A stretch of 64,000 nt of DNA from contig JAUGWO010000064.1 of the NCBI GenBank assembly GCA_049724395.1, positions 186,001-250,000 on the forward strand, written 5' to 3'. Positions 11,428 to 22,430 of the stretch are shown here, in pieces. The notes beneath the pieces are model-generated. The model worked only from the letters and a program-made list of their open reading frames with translations, was not told the origin of the DNA and searched no databases. The stretch comes from Spongospora subterranea f. sp. subterranea (taxonomy: Eukaryota; Endomyxa: Phytomyxea; Phytomyxea; Plasmodiophorida). The number at the start of each line of letters is the position of its first letter. Positions within the stretch are counted from its first letter, which is position 1. A program made the translations under genes and the position numbers.

Positions 11428-12182
11428 TCATATTCCGTCTCCTTTCCGTTCAGGTTTGAATAAAATGCCAATAACTGTACAGATGAAGGTTGGCATTATG
11501 GAGAAAAAGCAGCGCACACTAACATTATCGCCAAATTCATAACATGAAAACATGACATTATTGCCCCGGATGTGGAGAATCGGGCATTTTGCGGCGTTAA
11601 GAGTAGATCCTGCATCAAATTCAGACACATTTCGTTCGATATACAACAGTAGTTGGATGTACCGAACTGTTCTGCAGCTTTCTTCAAGGACGCAATTGGC
11701 AGGACGAGGTCATCGACACGTGGGTTGTTGCCTTTTATTTGCTGAGCTCTAAGATTCATCAAGAAATGTTATTCTGACGACAATTACTATATTCAACGTT
11801 GGAACGATAAAACACAACCGTACATCAATTCACCAGATTGTGATAATATACATGAAGCGGTGGTCTCTGGGAACACCATCTCGATCTCCTTCAGTTTACC
11901 TTGAATTTGCTTCATCACCTGCAATGAGAATCCATTCGACCTTCGGCAGCACATGCTCTGCTTAACATATAAAGCCAAATGGACTCCAAAGACTGAATTG
12001 GGTGTCTGGAATAGCTGACGCAGCCCTGGCCTGACACTTGGCGACAAACAAGAGACAGAGATGTGTGTACGGTACCGTGACGGCTCATAGGCGGGGCAGG
12101 AAACTAACTGGGAAACCAAGTGGCAAAAACGATCCAGTACCGAAAACAACAAAGGAAAACAACAACAAATGAAAATGCACAA
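11428..12182 (-). CDS. Probable TFIIH subunit Tfb4/p34, tentative
   Basis: The minus strand shows pieces that align in order with Tfb4/GTF2H3. These are a FGVHLALYVKQ stretch (compare the NaHLAL region of the vWA domain), a KLKEIEMVFPETTAS stretch before the GALS-like turn, then MNLRAQQ...VDDLVLPIASLKKAAEQFG...LMQDLLL (compare MN.iFAAQ, IDacVL, LQQA..tgG, LLQYLL). A C-H...VC cluster follows near 11530-11590. Tfb4 holds the TFIIH core together with p44 for transcription and repair. The first exon and the zinc-binding C-terminus are not resolved, since the frame is lost near 11500. An intron is likely around 11765-11815. This is family-level pattern matching by eye, so the call is moderate only. 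It is convergent with the splicing factor (gap about 160 bp). Confidence 0.47.
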
Positions 12183-12670
12183 TAGTTTATTCTGGTCAAC
12201 AGGGAATCAAGGCCACATTGTATATGTAATAAAGCAGAATATGTTGCGAGTTGCGAAACTTTTATAATTCGAGCATGGGAGCGAATCACGATGTGGGTCG
12301 AGCACAATACGAAAACGCTCATGCTATAGGAATGCGCTACACCAGCATAGTCTTTTAGGGACTCGGAGAAAACGTCCAGCTAATGTTATTCGAAAACGGA
12401 TCGTAATTGTGGTTGCTATTCCCGAAAACGATCCACAAAACACTGTTTTTCCACATTTTCACTGAAACTTTGAAATGCGATGACACATTGTCATGCCAGC
12501 ATGAACTCCGTCAACAACGACTGCAATAATCAAAACAAATGTTGAAATATTGGACGATAAGACACAGGTCCGTGATTAGACTGTTCATTGGGAAATGGCA
12601 GTTCCGCAGTTCATGATCCCGTGGCCAATCACCATCCAGTCGAAGATTTCGTCGTTTTTGAAGCACTCCG
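12183..12670. other. Unassigned intergenic stretch
   Basis: About 490 bp between the probable Tfb4 gene and ECD. It could contain the first exon of the minus-strand gene, but no clear vWA start (hydrophobic-hydrophobic-D) was found. It is otherwise featureless to my reading and presumably contains both promoters. Confidence 0.4.
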
Positions 12671-14303
12671 ATGTTTGCTGACCTGAAAGAATCCGCCAGA
12701 CATTTTCAATCGGATTCCGTCAAGGTGCAGGTTTATGGCGCTCCTCCTGGTCATGCGCTTCAGCATCGGATTGCCGCTATTGTAGGTCCGGATTACATCT
12801 GGCAAAGGGACTCGTTCAAGATGGTTGGTGGGTAAGTCGTAGATATCACCAATTTCAGGTTTTCATTCGGTGGTTCTAGTCGACGACTCTGGATGGGGTG
12901 AATCTGTCGTCGATTTTGGCGATAATATCCAAGATGAATGGATGGTGGTGTACTGTCTCAGGCAGCTGACCACAGATTTCCCAAATATGGTGTCCAGAGT
13001 AGTTGATGATGATGGTCAGTTTCTTCTGATAGAGGCCGCCAATGTTCTGCCTGATTGGGCGGCACCGGAGATATGTGAAAATCGTACTTTTCTTTATCAG
13101 GGTTCCGTGCATATAATTCCACCGACTTTTCAGGTATTATTTGATGCTTTCCTACGCTAACTTTTTGTAATCATTGAGTGCAGATCAACTCGAATTCTCA
13201 AGCGATTAACATCATTCGACAATATGCTGAGCAAACCATATCTGTTGCCGTGAATGTTGCGATTTCAAACCGTCTCAACAATTTCCACAATATTGCTATC
13301 GAATCGTGCCAGCATTTTAGTCGTTGTATGCTGCATTCTGACGCGTGCGCGCTTCTGGATGAGTATCCATGGCTCATCACCCCAATTGTTGAATCCTTTT
13401 ATCATCGCGATCCTCTGGATGTTCGTGCGGGCTCACGAATGGCGACGTTCACGCCGACAACAAATAACGCTAGGTGGCGAAGTGTGAGGTTTACCAGGTG
13501 TTCATTTGCGCAGATGGAATCACAAAGATTCGTGACTCCCCGTGTATTCAACGCCTGGAGACCAAACGATAAAGAACAACTCAACGATTTCGAACGTGGG
13601 GTCAAGGTTATGAATGGTAATCTACATTTGCACATCGCGAAATAGGTTGTCATTGAAATAATTCATAGGATTTGAAATGCTCGTGAGAAATCAGGTACAG
13701 ATGATAGCGAAAGCGACCGCGCGTGGCGAAGCCATCGTCGGAGGACAGATAATCACTGATCCAGAAACGGGACGAACGATTCCAGAATTGATTGAGTCTG
13801 TGTCTGGAAATCGTATAGAGCGAGAGCTGTTCGAAAGCATAAGGAATGACGACGCGTCAGTATGGATGAATATTACTGAGAGTAGTCTCGACGACATAGC
13901 ATCTCCTTATTTGATGGGAACCAAGACTGGCAGCTCAGTAGATCCGTCAAAAATTGTGCAATCGATGCATTCGTTTCTGTCCGACATGTCCGGCATTGAG
14001 GGGGCTGACGTCGTTGACGAGAATACTCCAATCTCGTTCAACATGAACTCATTTACGAATGTGTTCGCCAGTGATGAAGACGAAGGGTTTTATCAGGATA
14101 GCGAGGAGTGTAGCAGCGACGAGGAACTAGCTGAATATCAGGAGAATCTTGAGGATGAAATGGGCCTGAAACCAGTTGATGTTGATCTCAATCTGATGAA
14201 GAACCTGTTGGAATCATTTAAGGCCCAAGCTGGAATGCCAGGACCAGCATCAACGCTGCTGTCGAGCTTTGGAATCAATGTGCCTGATGATAGCGATGAT
14301 TGA
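12671..14303 (+). CDS. ECD: Ecdysoneless homologue (ECD/SGT1)
   Basis: Four exons, 12671-12827, 12859-13133, 13184-13616 and 13669-14303, join exactly to 499 residues. Diagnostic motifs are YIWQRDSF, FGDNIQDEWMVVYCL, DDDGQFLLIEAANVLPDW and ENRTFLYQGSVHIIP in exons 1-2. The family's GFEMLV motif starts exon 4, followed by an acidic C-terminal region (DEDEGFYQDSEECSSDEEL). ECD proteins act in pre-mRNA splicing with PRP8 and the R2TP chaperone, and in the cell cycle; that role is inferred from the family. The first intron is only 31 bp, with donor GTGGGTAAG and acceptor TTTCAG, the shortest I could support here. The stop is 84 bp from the stop of the convergent proteasome gene. Confidence 0.93.
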
Positions 14304-14387
14304 TTTAAAAACTATGTGATATATTTGTTGTATCGCCCAAACATAATTATCAATGAAAAGTATTATTTCCCACTTTATTTACCGTAA

Positions 14388-15127
14388 TTAGTCGAGCTTG
14401 AGCTGGAATTTTTCGTGCTTGGTGCCGTATTTAGTGATGAGATAGATATCGACTTCATCACCAGTGTATATGTCGCGTTCACCAATGGAACTGAATACAT
14501 CCTTGACAAGTGTGACAGTCTCGTCTGCGTTCAACACCTTCTTGTTTGATGGGTGGGATTTGAATTCTACCTGATTATCAAGAATGGAGGTTGCTAATGC
14601 AGCACCAGAAGCCTTGAACATTATAGGGAATGCGCTCAAAGGACCCAATAGCATCATATCCATATACAGCGCCTTTGCCTTCAATATCAAGACCTCCGAC
14701 CACATTGAAAGTGTAATATGGGAAAAATCGTCGAGAGTATAAGTTTGTTGAGATCAACTGGGCGATAGCTGGCGTACTCATAGAGGTTCCATGTCTGGAA
14801 AATACAGTTAAGTCAGTTGATTGAACCACATTCAGGAACGGCGATGTACGTGTGCTCATATTCGGTTAATTGTGCTGAAAGCAATTTGTGAAAAGAATCC
14901 CGATCAGCAGCCATTCCGGCCGTGGCAACAACGGTGAAATCCGTCAGAGCTACAGCCTTTCCCACCGTTCGGGACATGATTGAGTATCCGGTTGACATTC
15001 GGGTATCACACGCGATAACACAGAAATCGGCGCCGGCAACGGCCATGGCGGTTCCGCCATTGACCACATACGGCGACCACGAACGGCCATGAACCTCCCG
15101 AGGACATGTCAGATGCGACGCCAACAT
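14388..15127 (-). CDS. PSMB1: 20S proteasome subunit beta6
   Basis: Two exons, 14850-15127 and 14388-14794, separated by a 55-bp intron. Exon 1 carries [15 protein letters not shown] and [16 protein letters not shown]. Exon 2 carries [42 protein letters not shown] and [17 protein letters not shown]. All are characteristic of beta6 (PSMB1/Pre7), a non-catalytic beta-ring subunit of the 20S core, consistent with lack of the catalytic Thr. The phase closes to about 227 residues only after dropping one base in the TT run at 14614-14615, or nearby up to 14618, where the frame moves from the IPYNV region to [10 protein letters not shown]. That shift probably reflects a sequence error, since everything downstream is intact. 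I chose the ATG at 15127; the ORF opens two codons earlier with a non-ATG codon. Confidence 0.95.
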
Positions 15128-15312
15128 GTTCAAAAGGGTATATGAGTATTAGACGATAGGGAATATGGTCTTTTATTCCCCACTGTAATAGGTTATAACG
15201 TACAGTAACAGGTTACCCAACTGTAACATGGGCTGCGCTCGATCCAGCCTTATGGGAACTGAGGGACCGGATATGTGTACACTGTACGACTGTGGGTAAC
15301 AGAAACAGGTTG

Positions 15313-15400
15313 CGCCAGTGGCGACATCACCAACATCTCTCGTCATTTGTTGATTATCGCCAGCGGCGACATCACCAACATCTCGTCATTTGTTAACTAT
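15313..15400. repeat. Tandem repeat of about 44 bp, two copies
   Basis: Copies at 15313-15357 and 15358-15400 both begin CGCCAG(T/C)GGCGACATCACC and end before a third partial CGCCA. They differ by a two-base CT insertion and a few substitutions. The repeat lies upstream of the PSMB1 start, so it may be in its promoter region, but no function can be read. Confidence 0.92.
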
Positions 15401-15939
15401 CGCCATCTGCTTGTGAGGGCAACCACAGCACCGTCATGCATTTTTTTTACTTAATCCAGCAAGGCCACAGCTTACAGTCTATTCATTTTTCTGAAGCCTT
15501 TGAAGCATTTGAAATCGTGGCGCCGACTTTGTTTCCTAAATCTTGGACGGCTAGGTTGAGATTTTCCTCCTACAGATGGACGAATTTCAGGAACGTCCAG
15601 TGGGCGTTCGTTTTGGAGCACGTTTAATTTATTTCCAACAAGTCAATAAGTAGGTGTTGATGAAACGGTCGAGACACTCCACGTTCGGGAACCAGTCGAA
15701 TGGGTGTTAATGGAATTTTCGCTTTTTTGATTTCAGTACGAATCGAAAAGTTATGCTGTACCCATTGTACCTGCAGACCGTGCATACGCAGCGGGAATCA
15801 GATTAGGGGTTTTTTCTCCAGCCGCTTACACTCGGGAAACTATGTGTATATGACGGCGAACTGTTAACCAGAAGTGATTTCACTTTATTACGATTGAAGA
15901 TATTCCTCCAGGGTTGGCGGTTCAACATCGGAAAAGGCA
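15401..15939. other. Unassigned stretch
   Basis: About 540 bp. A plus-strand open segment at 15436-15627 has no recognisable domain. It may include the 3' end of the Harbinger element that starts above 15940, but terminal repeats could not be identified. Confidence 0.4.
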
Positions 15940-17036
15940 CTAATCTGATTTTCCACTGCGAATGCACGTCCTGCAGTACATAAGCAGTGTTCCCACCAGA
16001 AACTCTTTGGCAATAGGTTGCAGCATCATCACCTTCCTCTTCTTACTGAAGTCAAGAAAGGCAAACACTCCCTTCAACAATCCGAAAGACCACTCACTCG
16101 ACCGCCTCCCGGACGGCAGACATTCTTGCGTCAAACCTCTGCTGTTTTGTGTTGAGTTGCGCCCCGACGAAGCCAGACATCAAATTCAATATTGCCATTC
16201 GCCGGATCTCCGTACATGACTTTTCCCTTCAACGATTGCACTGTAGAAAAGCGTTCGAGAATTCCAGATCGCAACAGCATGGTACTGTCGTGGCGACATT
16301 CCACACATGGATCCGCCATCGAGATGATTAAACCATCCAGGGTGGTGATTCCCTGAAAGTTCAACCCATGCCAACGCTTGTGCCCGGAATAGAGTTCCCG
16401 TTGTAAGTTTCTCGTCGATTGGGGCGGGCTGATAGGCGGCAGCAGAAATATTTTGTGTCGTCGATAAATCCGAAACAGTTCTGTATTGGAGCTCCTGGTA
16501 AAGAACAAGGTCAGTAATAAAATGATATATTCACTGTTTTTTTACCTTTGTCGGCAATGACTTTACAATATGATTCAACACGAATTTCCATTAATGTGTC
16601 CAGCCAGAAAAATGTTCTCCCAATGTATCAAGCACAGTTGTTCAACAACGTGAGAGATTATTCGGAACAGGGAGATTTTGACCTCCCAAACACCTGCTGG
16701 ATGTCTTTCAACCTGGGACACACAGCTGGTATTAGGTCTGTTAAATACAGGTTTGATGCATTTCAACCTGCTTGGATAGGCCAGTCGAAAGAGAAGCATT
16801 GCCAGCCCATCATCCCGCGATATCACGTCATTCTCAGATGTGACGATTGTTTTTCTAGCAATTGTAAACGCCTCAGCTAAAACATAAATCTCGCTCCGTC
16901 TCAAACGGAAATCTTCTCCAGAATCCGACTCAAACATGTCGGCGATATTTCTCTGTTGCAACTGTCGACGACGCTGTGATATCCAGCGTACATGTTGCAG
17001 AATTATTGCAACAGCCACGAAAACCACGTCCTCCAT
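15940..17036 (-). mobile_element. PIF/Harbinger transposase remnant
   Basis: The minus strand reads, in order, DGLAMLLFRLAYPSRLK (the family's dGL..lL.RLaYP.R motif), then GHKRWHGLNFQGITTLDG and YGDPANGNIEF (the DDE core with GHKR and YGDP), then EWSFGLLKGVFAFLDFSKK and LQPIAKEFLVGTLLMYCRTC (the C-terminal EW.FG..... region). This order is that of DDE_Tnp_4 transposases. The frame changes at least twice, near 16130 and between 16508 and 16575, and no intact ORF covers the domain. A host-domesticated HARBI1-like gene is unlikely given the breaks. No terminal inverted repeats were recognised. Confidence 0.77.
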
Positions 17037-17578
17037 TGGATTTGAAACACAAAGTGCAGATTTGGGTAAAATAAACTCCTATTTGTTCAACGCCCGTCCA
17101 ATTGGAAGAGCTCTACGTACTATGGAAGCAAATTCGAAATATCTGGAAAATTCAACTCCGAAACGTTTTATGACTGGCTCTGCTTTCCTATTTCCGGAAT
17201 TGGAAAAACAAAATGGAAAAACGATGGCGAAACGCCTATGTGACGGAGTGTACTGTATTTCCTTTTTTCGAAAAACGAATTACGAAAGTGAACCGAAAAC
17301 TCTCTATTGTCGTCTCTATCTTTCCTGATACGGCGCCGGTTTTTTGTAATGATATCCGATTGCGAGCGTCATATCATGACAAGAAACCGGTGCACTTTAT
17401 ATCGAGTAAATGTACGGGCCGATGTTATCCACCAGTGCCCGTTTTTGAAAGACCCATTTCGCCGGTTTCAACGAGTTATACTGCTTGGCCTTGTGGCGAC
17501 ACATGGCCGGGAACAGTCATCTCGTCAATGGAAATAACCTGACTGTCAGGATTCCAACTTTTCGTAAAACGGCGAAAC
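17037..17578. other. Unassigned stretch
   Basis: About 540 bp between the Harbinger remnant and a retroelement fossil. A plus-strand open segment (16936-17328) overlaps the transposase antisense and has no domain. Nothing is recognised. Confidence 0.4.
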
Positions 17579-18551
17579 TCATAGAAGGTATCTTGTTGCC
17601 AAAACCTTTTCTGAAACACATAATGTGTCTACACAATGTAAACATGTCCAAATGTCGTTGAAGCCCGCCATATCAGGGAAGGTAGAAATGACAAACTCGT
17701 CACCGAAACAAGTGTCCCAGTAGTCGTTGCAGTTCAACCTCATACTGTGCCCATTGTTTATCAGGATTGGCCAACCATCACCGCAAAACTGTTCGGCATC
17801 GTCAACCTTATAGTACCGAGTTTCGGGGCGAGCTGGCTCTGTGCTGTAAATGATGGCCATTCGGGCGAGAGTTGTTCCTGACGAAAACCAGATGAGCATC
17901 GATACGACTGGATGGGCATTCCATCAACACGACCGAATGACAACGAGATCTATCTCGTGGCCCTTGACGATGGATCGTGAGTAAACCCTAACATTATCCA
18001 ACGGCAACTGAATTGGGTAAGATAAACCGTTGAACGTCAAAGCATTGCGTTCGATGATGACGATGCGCAAAGCGAGATCCAGCCAGACTGAATTGGTTTC
18101 CCAGATTCGATTATCAGCACAGGTCTTCCATAGACCATCCGTGTCATTGAATGTCATTCCTTGTTCGTCAGTCCATTATAGATGATTCCTTGACCAGGTA
18201 TTCGCAATGATTTCATCTGGGCGCTGATTGGACACGGTGCTCCCCATCATCGAGTGAAACCGGTCGGCGCAAAACGTTCTGTTTTCCTTTAATATGTTCA
18301 AAAATCTAGGGTATCGCGGCAACCTGGAAGTGCCAGCGTTCAAGTCGATCAGCTGTATTTTGAGCGAGATCAGCGCTGGGGTTGGGGTTGTATTGATGAG
18401 ATACGGTGAGGCGTAAATACAATGGCATAGGCGTTGATCGAATAAGGAAATGTCGGAGACGAAATATTCCTTTCATGATGGGACAGCCTTCCTTATCTAT
18501 AATGGCCCAGCGAAGACGGTTCGCTCGGAAGATGTCAGGAAAACCGGCCAA
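17579..18551 (-). mobile_element. Ty3/gypsy LTR-retrotransposon fossil
   Basis: The minus strand carries an RNase H segment (FRANRLRWAIIDKEG, GIFRLRHFLI) and, further on, an integrase zinc-binding-like segment (TDGLWKTCADNRIW). These are close to the equivalent parts of the element at 45793-49809 (FRANSLRWAIIEKEA, GIFRLRHFLIG), so it is the same or a sister family. Only the 3' half of pol is present, and no LTRs were found. It is a broken, clearly old copy with several breaks. Confidence 0.75.
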
Positions 18552-19669
18552 GGGCTCGTGTGTCTAAGAGCTCTTCACGTGAGGATCAAATAATTACTGT
18601 GGGAAATCCCGTTTGTAAACTGCTGCCGAATTGCTGATGTTGTGGGGCCAACTGTGCAGAAATGTCCATTGGTAATTCGAGTTTTCGATTTATATGGCTA
18701 ATCCACGTTGTTCTCAGATTGAATAACCGGATTGTGAGGCCGATTTTTGATTGTGTCGACCGCACATTGAAGATACAGGCAAAAATACGAAAGCCCTTCC
18801 CAACGTTTTAGATGCAATTCCTAGCTGTCAATCGAGGTTTCAACGTTCGGTGGAGAATGGCTAATGGTATACAAACGCAGTCCAACGTCGGATTCCTGAC
18901 CGAACCCGTGAACAGTTTCCTTTTCAAGAGGCAGGTCTTGGTTCTTTATGATGAAATCGGTTCCGGGATTCACGTGCAGAGGTCGCAGCGTTCGGCCTCA
19001 ATGCGTTTGTTCTTTTCCGAAGTTGCCGATCTCAAATGAACGTGCAAATACTACGACATTGTCGGCGCCAAAAGCCTGAAATGTGACCCCTAATTATTGT
19101 ACAGCTCACGACGAACTTGATTTCATCATGTTTGTTGAGGCTGGCGAACCAAATCAGCTGAGAACATGGCTGAAATGTCTGAAAGTGATGAGGTTGCTAG
19201 AGCAAGAGCAATTCCATAGGTGTCTCGAGACCTAATGAGCGATCATTGATTATTGGTTCATGGCCAATGTTGATACCCTCATATTACTCGAACCCCATTG
19301 TTTGTTGCTGCAGGGTCAATCATATGTGGAGGATTTTTAGACGACAACACTGTTGAGACGCGGCAGAAGGATCGAATACCCCACGATTGAGACACCCATT
19401 CCCGAGTCGCCACAACGTGGCAGCAAGCGAGGACCCGCGAAAACTGCTCCAGAATGTTCATCTCCTTCACTACATTCGACTAAACAACGGCCGATGTCGG
19501 GGCGGAACATTGTTTCCTTAAAACGACACGAGTGTCGTCTCCTGTGAAGTTTCACAGCGGTGATTCCAAGTATTTCTACTGATTTTGGTGAATTTGATCA
19601 GTCGCACAGGACGTATTAACTATACTAGTTCATTCCATTCCAATGATAATTCAGTAAACGGGGGATGTA
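18552..19669. other. Unassigned stretch
   Basis: About 1.1 kb without a convincing gene. It may hold further decayed parts of the retroelement to its left. A plus-strand open segment at 19353-19547 is rich in Arg, Ser and Pro and has no family match. Confidence 0.4.
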
Positions 19670-20550
19670 TTACACAGTTTGCTCGTCCTTAAGACCATCC
19701 CTGTAGCTTCGAATATTGTTGAACGCGTTCCCTGCCGAATACATTATGAACTTAGATGGCACTAATTCGGAACTAGTCAGAATGTTTTTATTGGCATCGG
19801 AACCGCGCCATCCGACGTAAATCTTGGGATCACAATCGACCGTCTGATCGGTCACAACTGATCCGGTCGAGTTGGAGAAACACGTATCTTTCACGACCGA
19901 GCAGAACCCTGACGATGGCGACACAAACGATGAAGGTCAGAGTGTTGACGATGGTGAACACAACACGAACATTACCTGCCACACAATCGGTACTACCGGT
20001 TGAACAGCCATAACAGCCATCGTCCCATACGATATCGGTCACGACCCCTTCTTTCACCAGGATCACGGCCGTGAAGAACGGGACGACCCTGATCGCCGGC
20101 TGGTAATCGGGATTCAGGGGATCCGATGGGTCGGATTGCATCCAGGGCTTATCCCCCCTGTACTGATTGCTGTCGTCGACAGGCGCCTCAGGGTCGATCT
20201 GATAAGGGCTGGCACCGTTGATCTGGATGTTGATCATTGTTGAATTGCCATCAGACATCAGCCTATGATCTTGAAACCCTTTGATCATGATCAAGACATT
20301 AGACCAAGAAGCAGTTGAACGCCTGTTGGAATTCCGTACCGTTTTTGATTGACAGCAGAACGAGCTGATCGACGGTCACGATATAGTTCATGTAAAAGGA
20401 GCCGATTTTTAGGCAAACGTTGGCCGGGCTGTCCTTGACGATCTGTGTCGTTGGCATCGACGACCCACACGCCAGCAGTTCCGGCTGCAATGCTGATTGG
20501 GCTGACCAGACCGCCAACGCCATGATGGCCAGACCCAGTGTCGCCGCCAT
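19670..20550 (-). CDS. Secreted cysteine-containing protein, unknown function
   Basis: Three exons (20340-20550, 19976-20278, 19670-19908) join in phase to 250 residues; introns are 61 and 67 bp. The ATG at 20550 gives a clear signal peptide (LGLAIMALAVWSA core, then a Cys-containing mature start); an in-frame upstream extension has no ATG. The middle has a short cysteine cluster (WDDGCYGCSTGSTDC), and the C-terminal part has CDPKIYVGWRGSDANKN followed by SKFIMYS. I have an impression of similar extracellular proteins in other protists, but I cannot name a family or a function. No C-terminal membrane helix or GPI signal is obvious, so secretion is the simplest reading. The clean splicing argues that it is a real gene. 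Neighbours give no clue. Confidence 0.72.
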
Positions 20551-21081
20551 GACCGAATCTGGAGCTCTGGTCAGGGTCAACGAACGGCCTACGCCCCCGG
20601 TTTGTGGTCTGAATTGGTCTATTCCCCGATTGGGTGCAGTTGTTGGATCTGGATCCTGATTGTGGTCTGTCGCCAGATCTGTCGCCAGGTCACAGGAGGA
20701 GGAGGAGCGTGTCTGACCCCCATAATTCCCCCCCAGGGCACCAGACAATCCAGATGTATTGTCCAGCGATACAATCACCCATTTGTCAGGGATTGACCAA
20801 TATACCACATTCGATAAATACTGAATTGCTAAAAATAAAAATTACACAGTAATATCTCTCAATTCTGGACAATATCAACTTAACATGATGATTTTCGCGA
20901 CGACAAGTTCATATAAAAATTGTCCACGAATAATGACCTGATAAATCGCATAAAATCCCCAAATATTGTCTGTTCTATATTTCAGTCGATCAATAACTGA
21001 TCCGCATCTTTTTGAGGATAATCAATTCGGCCAATGATCACGTGGAGCGGATAGCGATTGTGTTGGGCGTTTGGCGCTTGA
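20551..21081. other. Intergenic region between divergent genes
   Basis: About 530 bp between the secreted-protein start (minus) and the ZFAND2 start (plus). Bases 20551-20808 stay open in frame with the former but lack an ATG, so they may be 5' UTR. No elements or RNA genes are seen; the region should contain both promoters. Confidence 0.5.
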
Positions 21082-21652
21082 ATGGAGTTCGTCAACGTCG
21101 GCGCGCACTGTGCTGATCAGGTCTGCAGGCAGCAGGATTTCATCCCGTTCCAATGCGATGGATGCCATAAGGTCAGGACGGTTCGTCTTTCTGCATCCCC
21201 AATTCACGGGCCCCGTTTAGTGGTTTTGCCTTCATCATCGAACGTACAAATCGCATCATTGCCCCAACGCTCTGCAGAAATCGTTGCATATTGTGTTGTG
21301 CCCGTTGTGCGATCAGACCTTCCGAGTTTACCACGAACAGCAACCTGATGCTATTGTTAATGAGCATATCAGGATGAACGGCTGCCAAACACATCGAAGG
21401 AAGGTCGCGATCAAGAGGAAAAATGACAGATGTCGGGCCAAAGGGTGTCAGGCGTCTGCATTGACTTTCAAATGTCAATTGTGTCAAAAGGCGGTATGTG
21501 TTAATCACAGGTACAAATAATAACGGCTGGGTAAAGTGATGAACGGGATCATAAATATTCGGTATAGGTTTCCGGAGGATCATTCGTGTTCAAATTCGAG
21601 AGCAACGGCTTCAACCTCCGCTCCTACCACCTCATTCTGTACGATTTCTTAG
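21082..21652 (+). CDS. ZFAND2: ZFAND2-like AN1 zinc-finger protein
   Basis: Three exons, 21082-21171, 21221-21510 and 21568-21652, join exactly to 154 residues. The first AN1 finger starts at the N-terminus (HCADQVCRQQDFIPFQCDGC, continuing FCLHHRTYKSHHC across the intron), and the second follows a CPLC...PD.iVNEHI linker (CRAKGCQASALTFKCQLC, then HRFPEDHSC across the last intron). This two-AN1 layout is that of ZFAND2A/B (AIRAP) proteins, which associate with the proteasome and ubiquitinated substrates under proteotoxic stress. The human ZFAND2B ubiquitin-interacting and lipid-modified tail is absent, so it resembles the short AIRAP form. Introns are 49 and 57 bp. No disruptions. Confidence 0.93.
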
Positions 21653-22116
21653 GCCAAAATTACACCTTCAACACGATTACGAATCGGAGTTGCCCCAACG
21701 AATATAACGTCGGAGGTCCGTTCTGAATTATTGTTTAATTAAAACTGACGAAAGCGTTTACAAAACAACTCCTTTTTCTTGAGACGACATGTCCATTGGC
21801 AGTAGCGCCATCGAAATTGTTGTCGACTACTGCCTTGAAATGGTGGCGCCCGATGGGTAAATCCCCATGTGCAAAGGTTGGGCAGCGCTGTTATTTGATG
21901 AGTTCCATGGGTAGATACTGATCTACCGAAATTCAAAAACTGGATTCCAATTAAAGGTGGGCTCCCCGCCATTGAACGGGAGTAATGATTTCATTGATTG
22001 TGAACGGCAGATAACCCTGGGTTTCGGCCTTGAAGGCGTTCTGAACTAAGGGCCAGATCCACTGTCCATCGACGACTGCAACTCGACGAATTTGCTGTTT
22101 TTCAGGTAATATCCTT
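21653..22116. other. Unassigned stretch
   Basis: About 460 bp after ZFAND2. An open minus-strand segment at 21739-21972 shows no domain. It may belong to the faint retroelement trace that follows. Confidence 0.4.
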
Positions 22117-22430
22117 TTGAGATCTTGTCATTTTTGGAATCGCTGGTGGACAGTGGATCTAGCCCTTTCCTTCACCACAGAAAACAATCCTTTGTGTTCA
22201 AACCAAAAATTGAAATCCGATGAGGACAGTCTGCCCTCGATACAATGCTTTTTCACCTCTAAAGGCGTTCATCGGCCCAGGTATTCTCAAACTCCAACCA
22301 GATACACTCTCCCGATTGTTCCCGACGGAATCTCTTCAAGATACTTATCAGTTCCAACCTTACACTCATCATTTGACACAATCTTCCCATCGTGAAACCG
22401 GCTGGCCCTGTGTCGACAGCTGATAAATGT
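22117..22430 (+). mobile_element. Faint Ty3/gypsy RNase H trace
   Basis: In shifting plus-strand frames one reads FTTENNPL..., then HRPRYSQ / GPGILKLQPDTLSRLFP. The latter matches the HRPGI.NVLPDaLSRL.P motif at the end of the RNase H domain of Ty3/gypsy elements. The fragment is short and badly decayed; no other domains or LTRs are visible. Confidence 0.45.

Noticed and set aside
20279-20304. 26-bp intron in the secreted-protein gene
   Set aside because: The resulting phase runs into a stop; the 61-bp intron 20279-20339 restores the frame.
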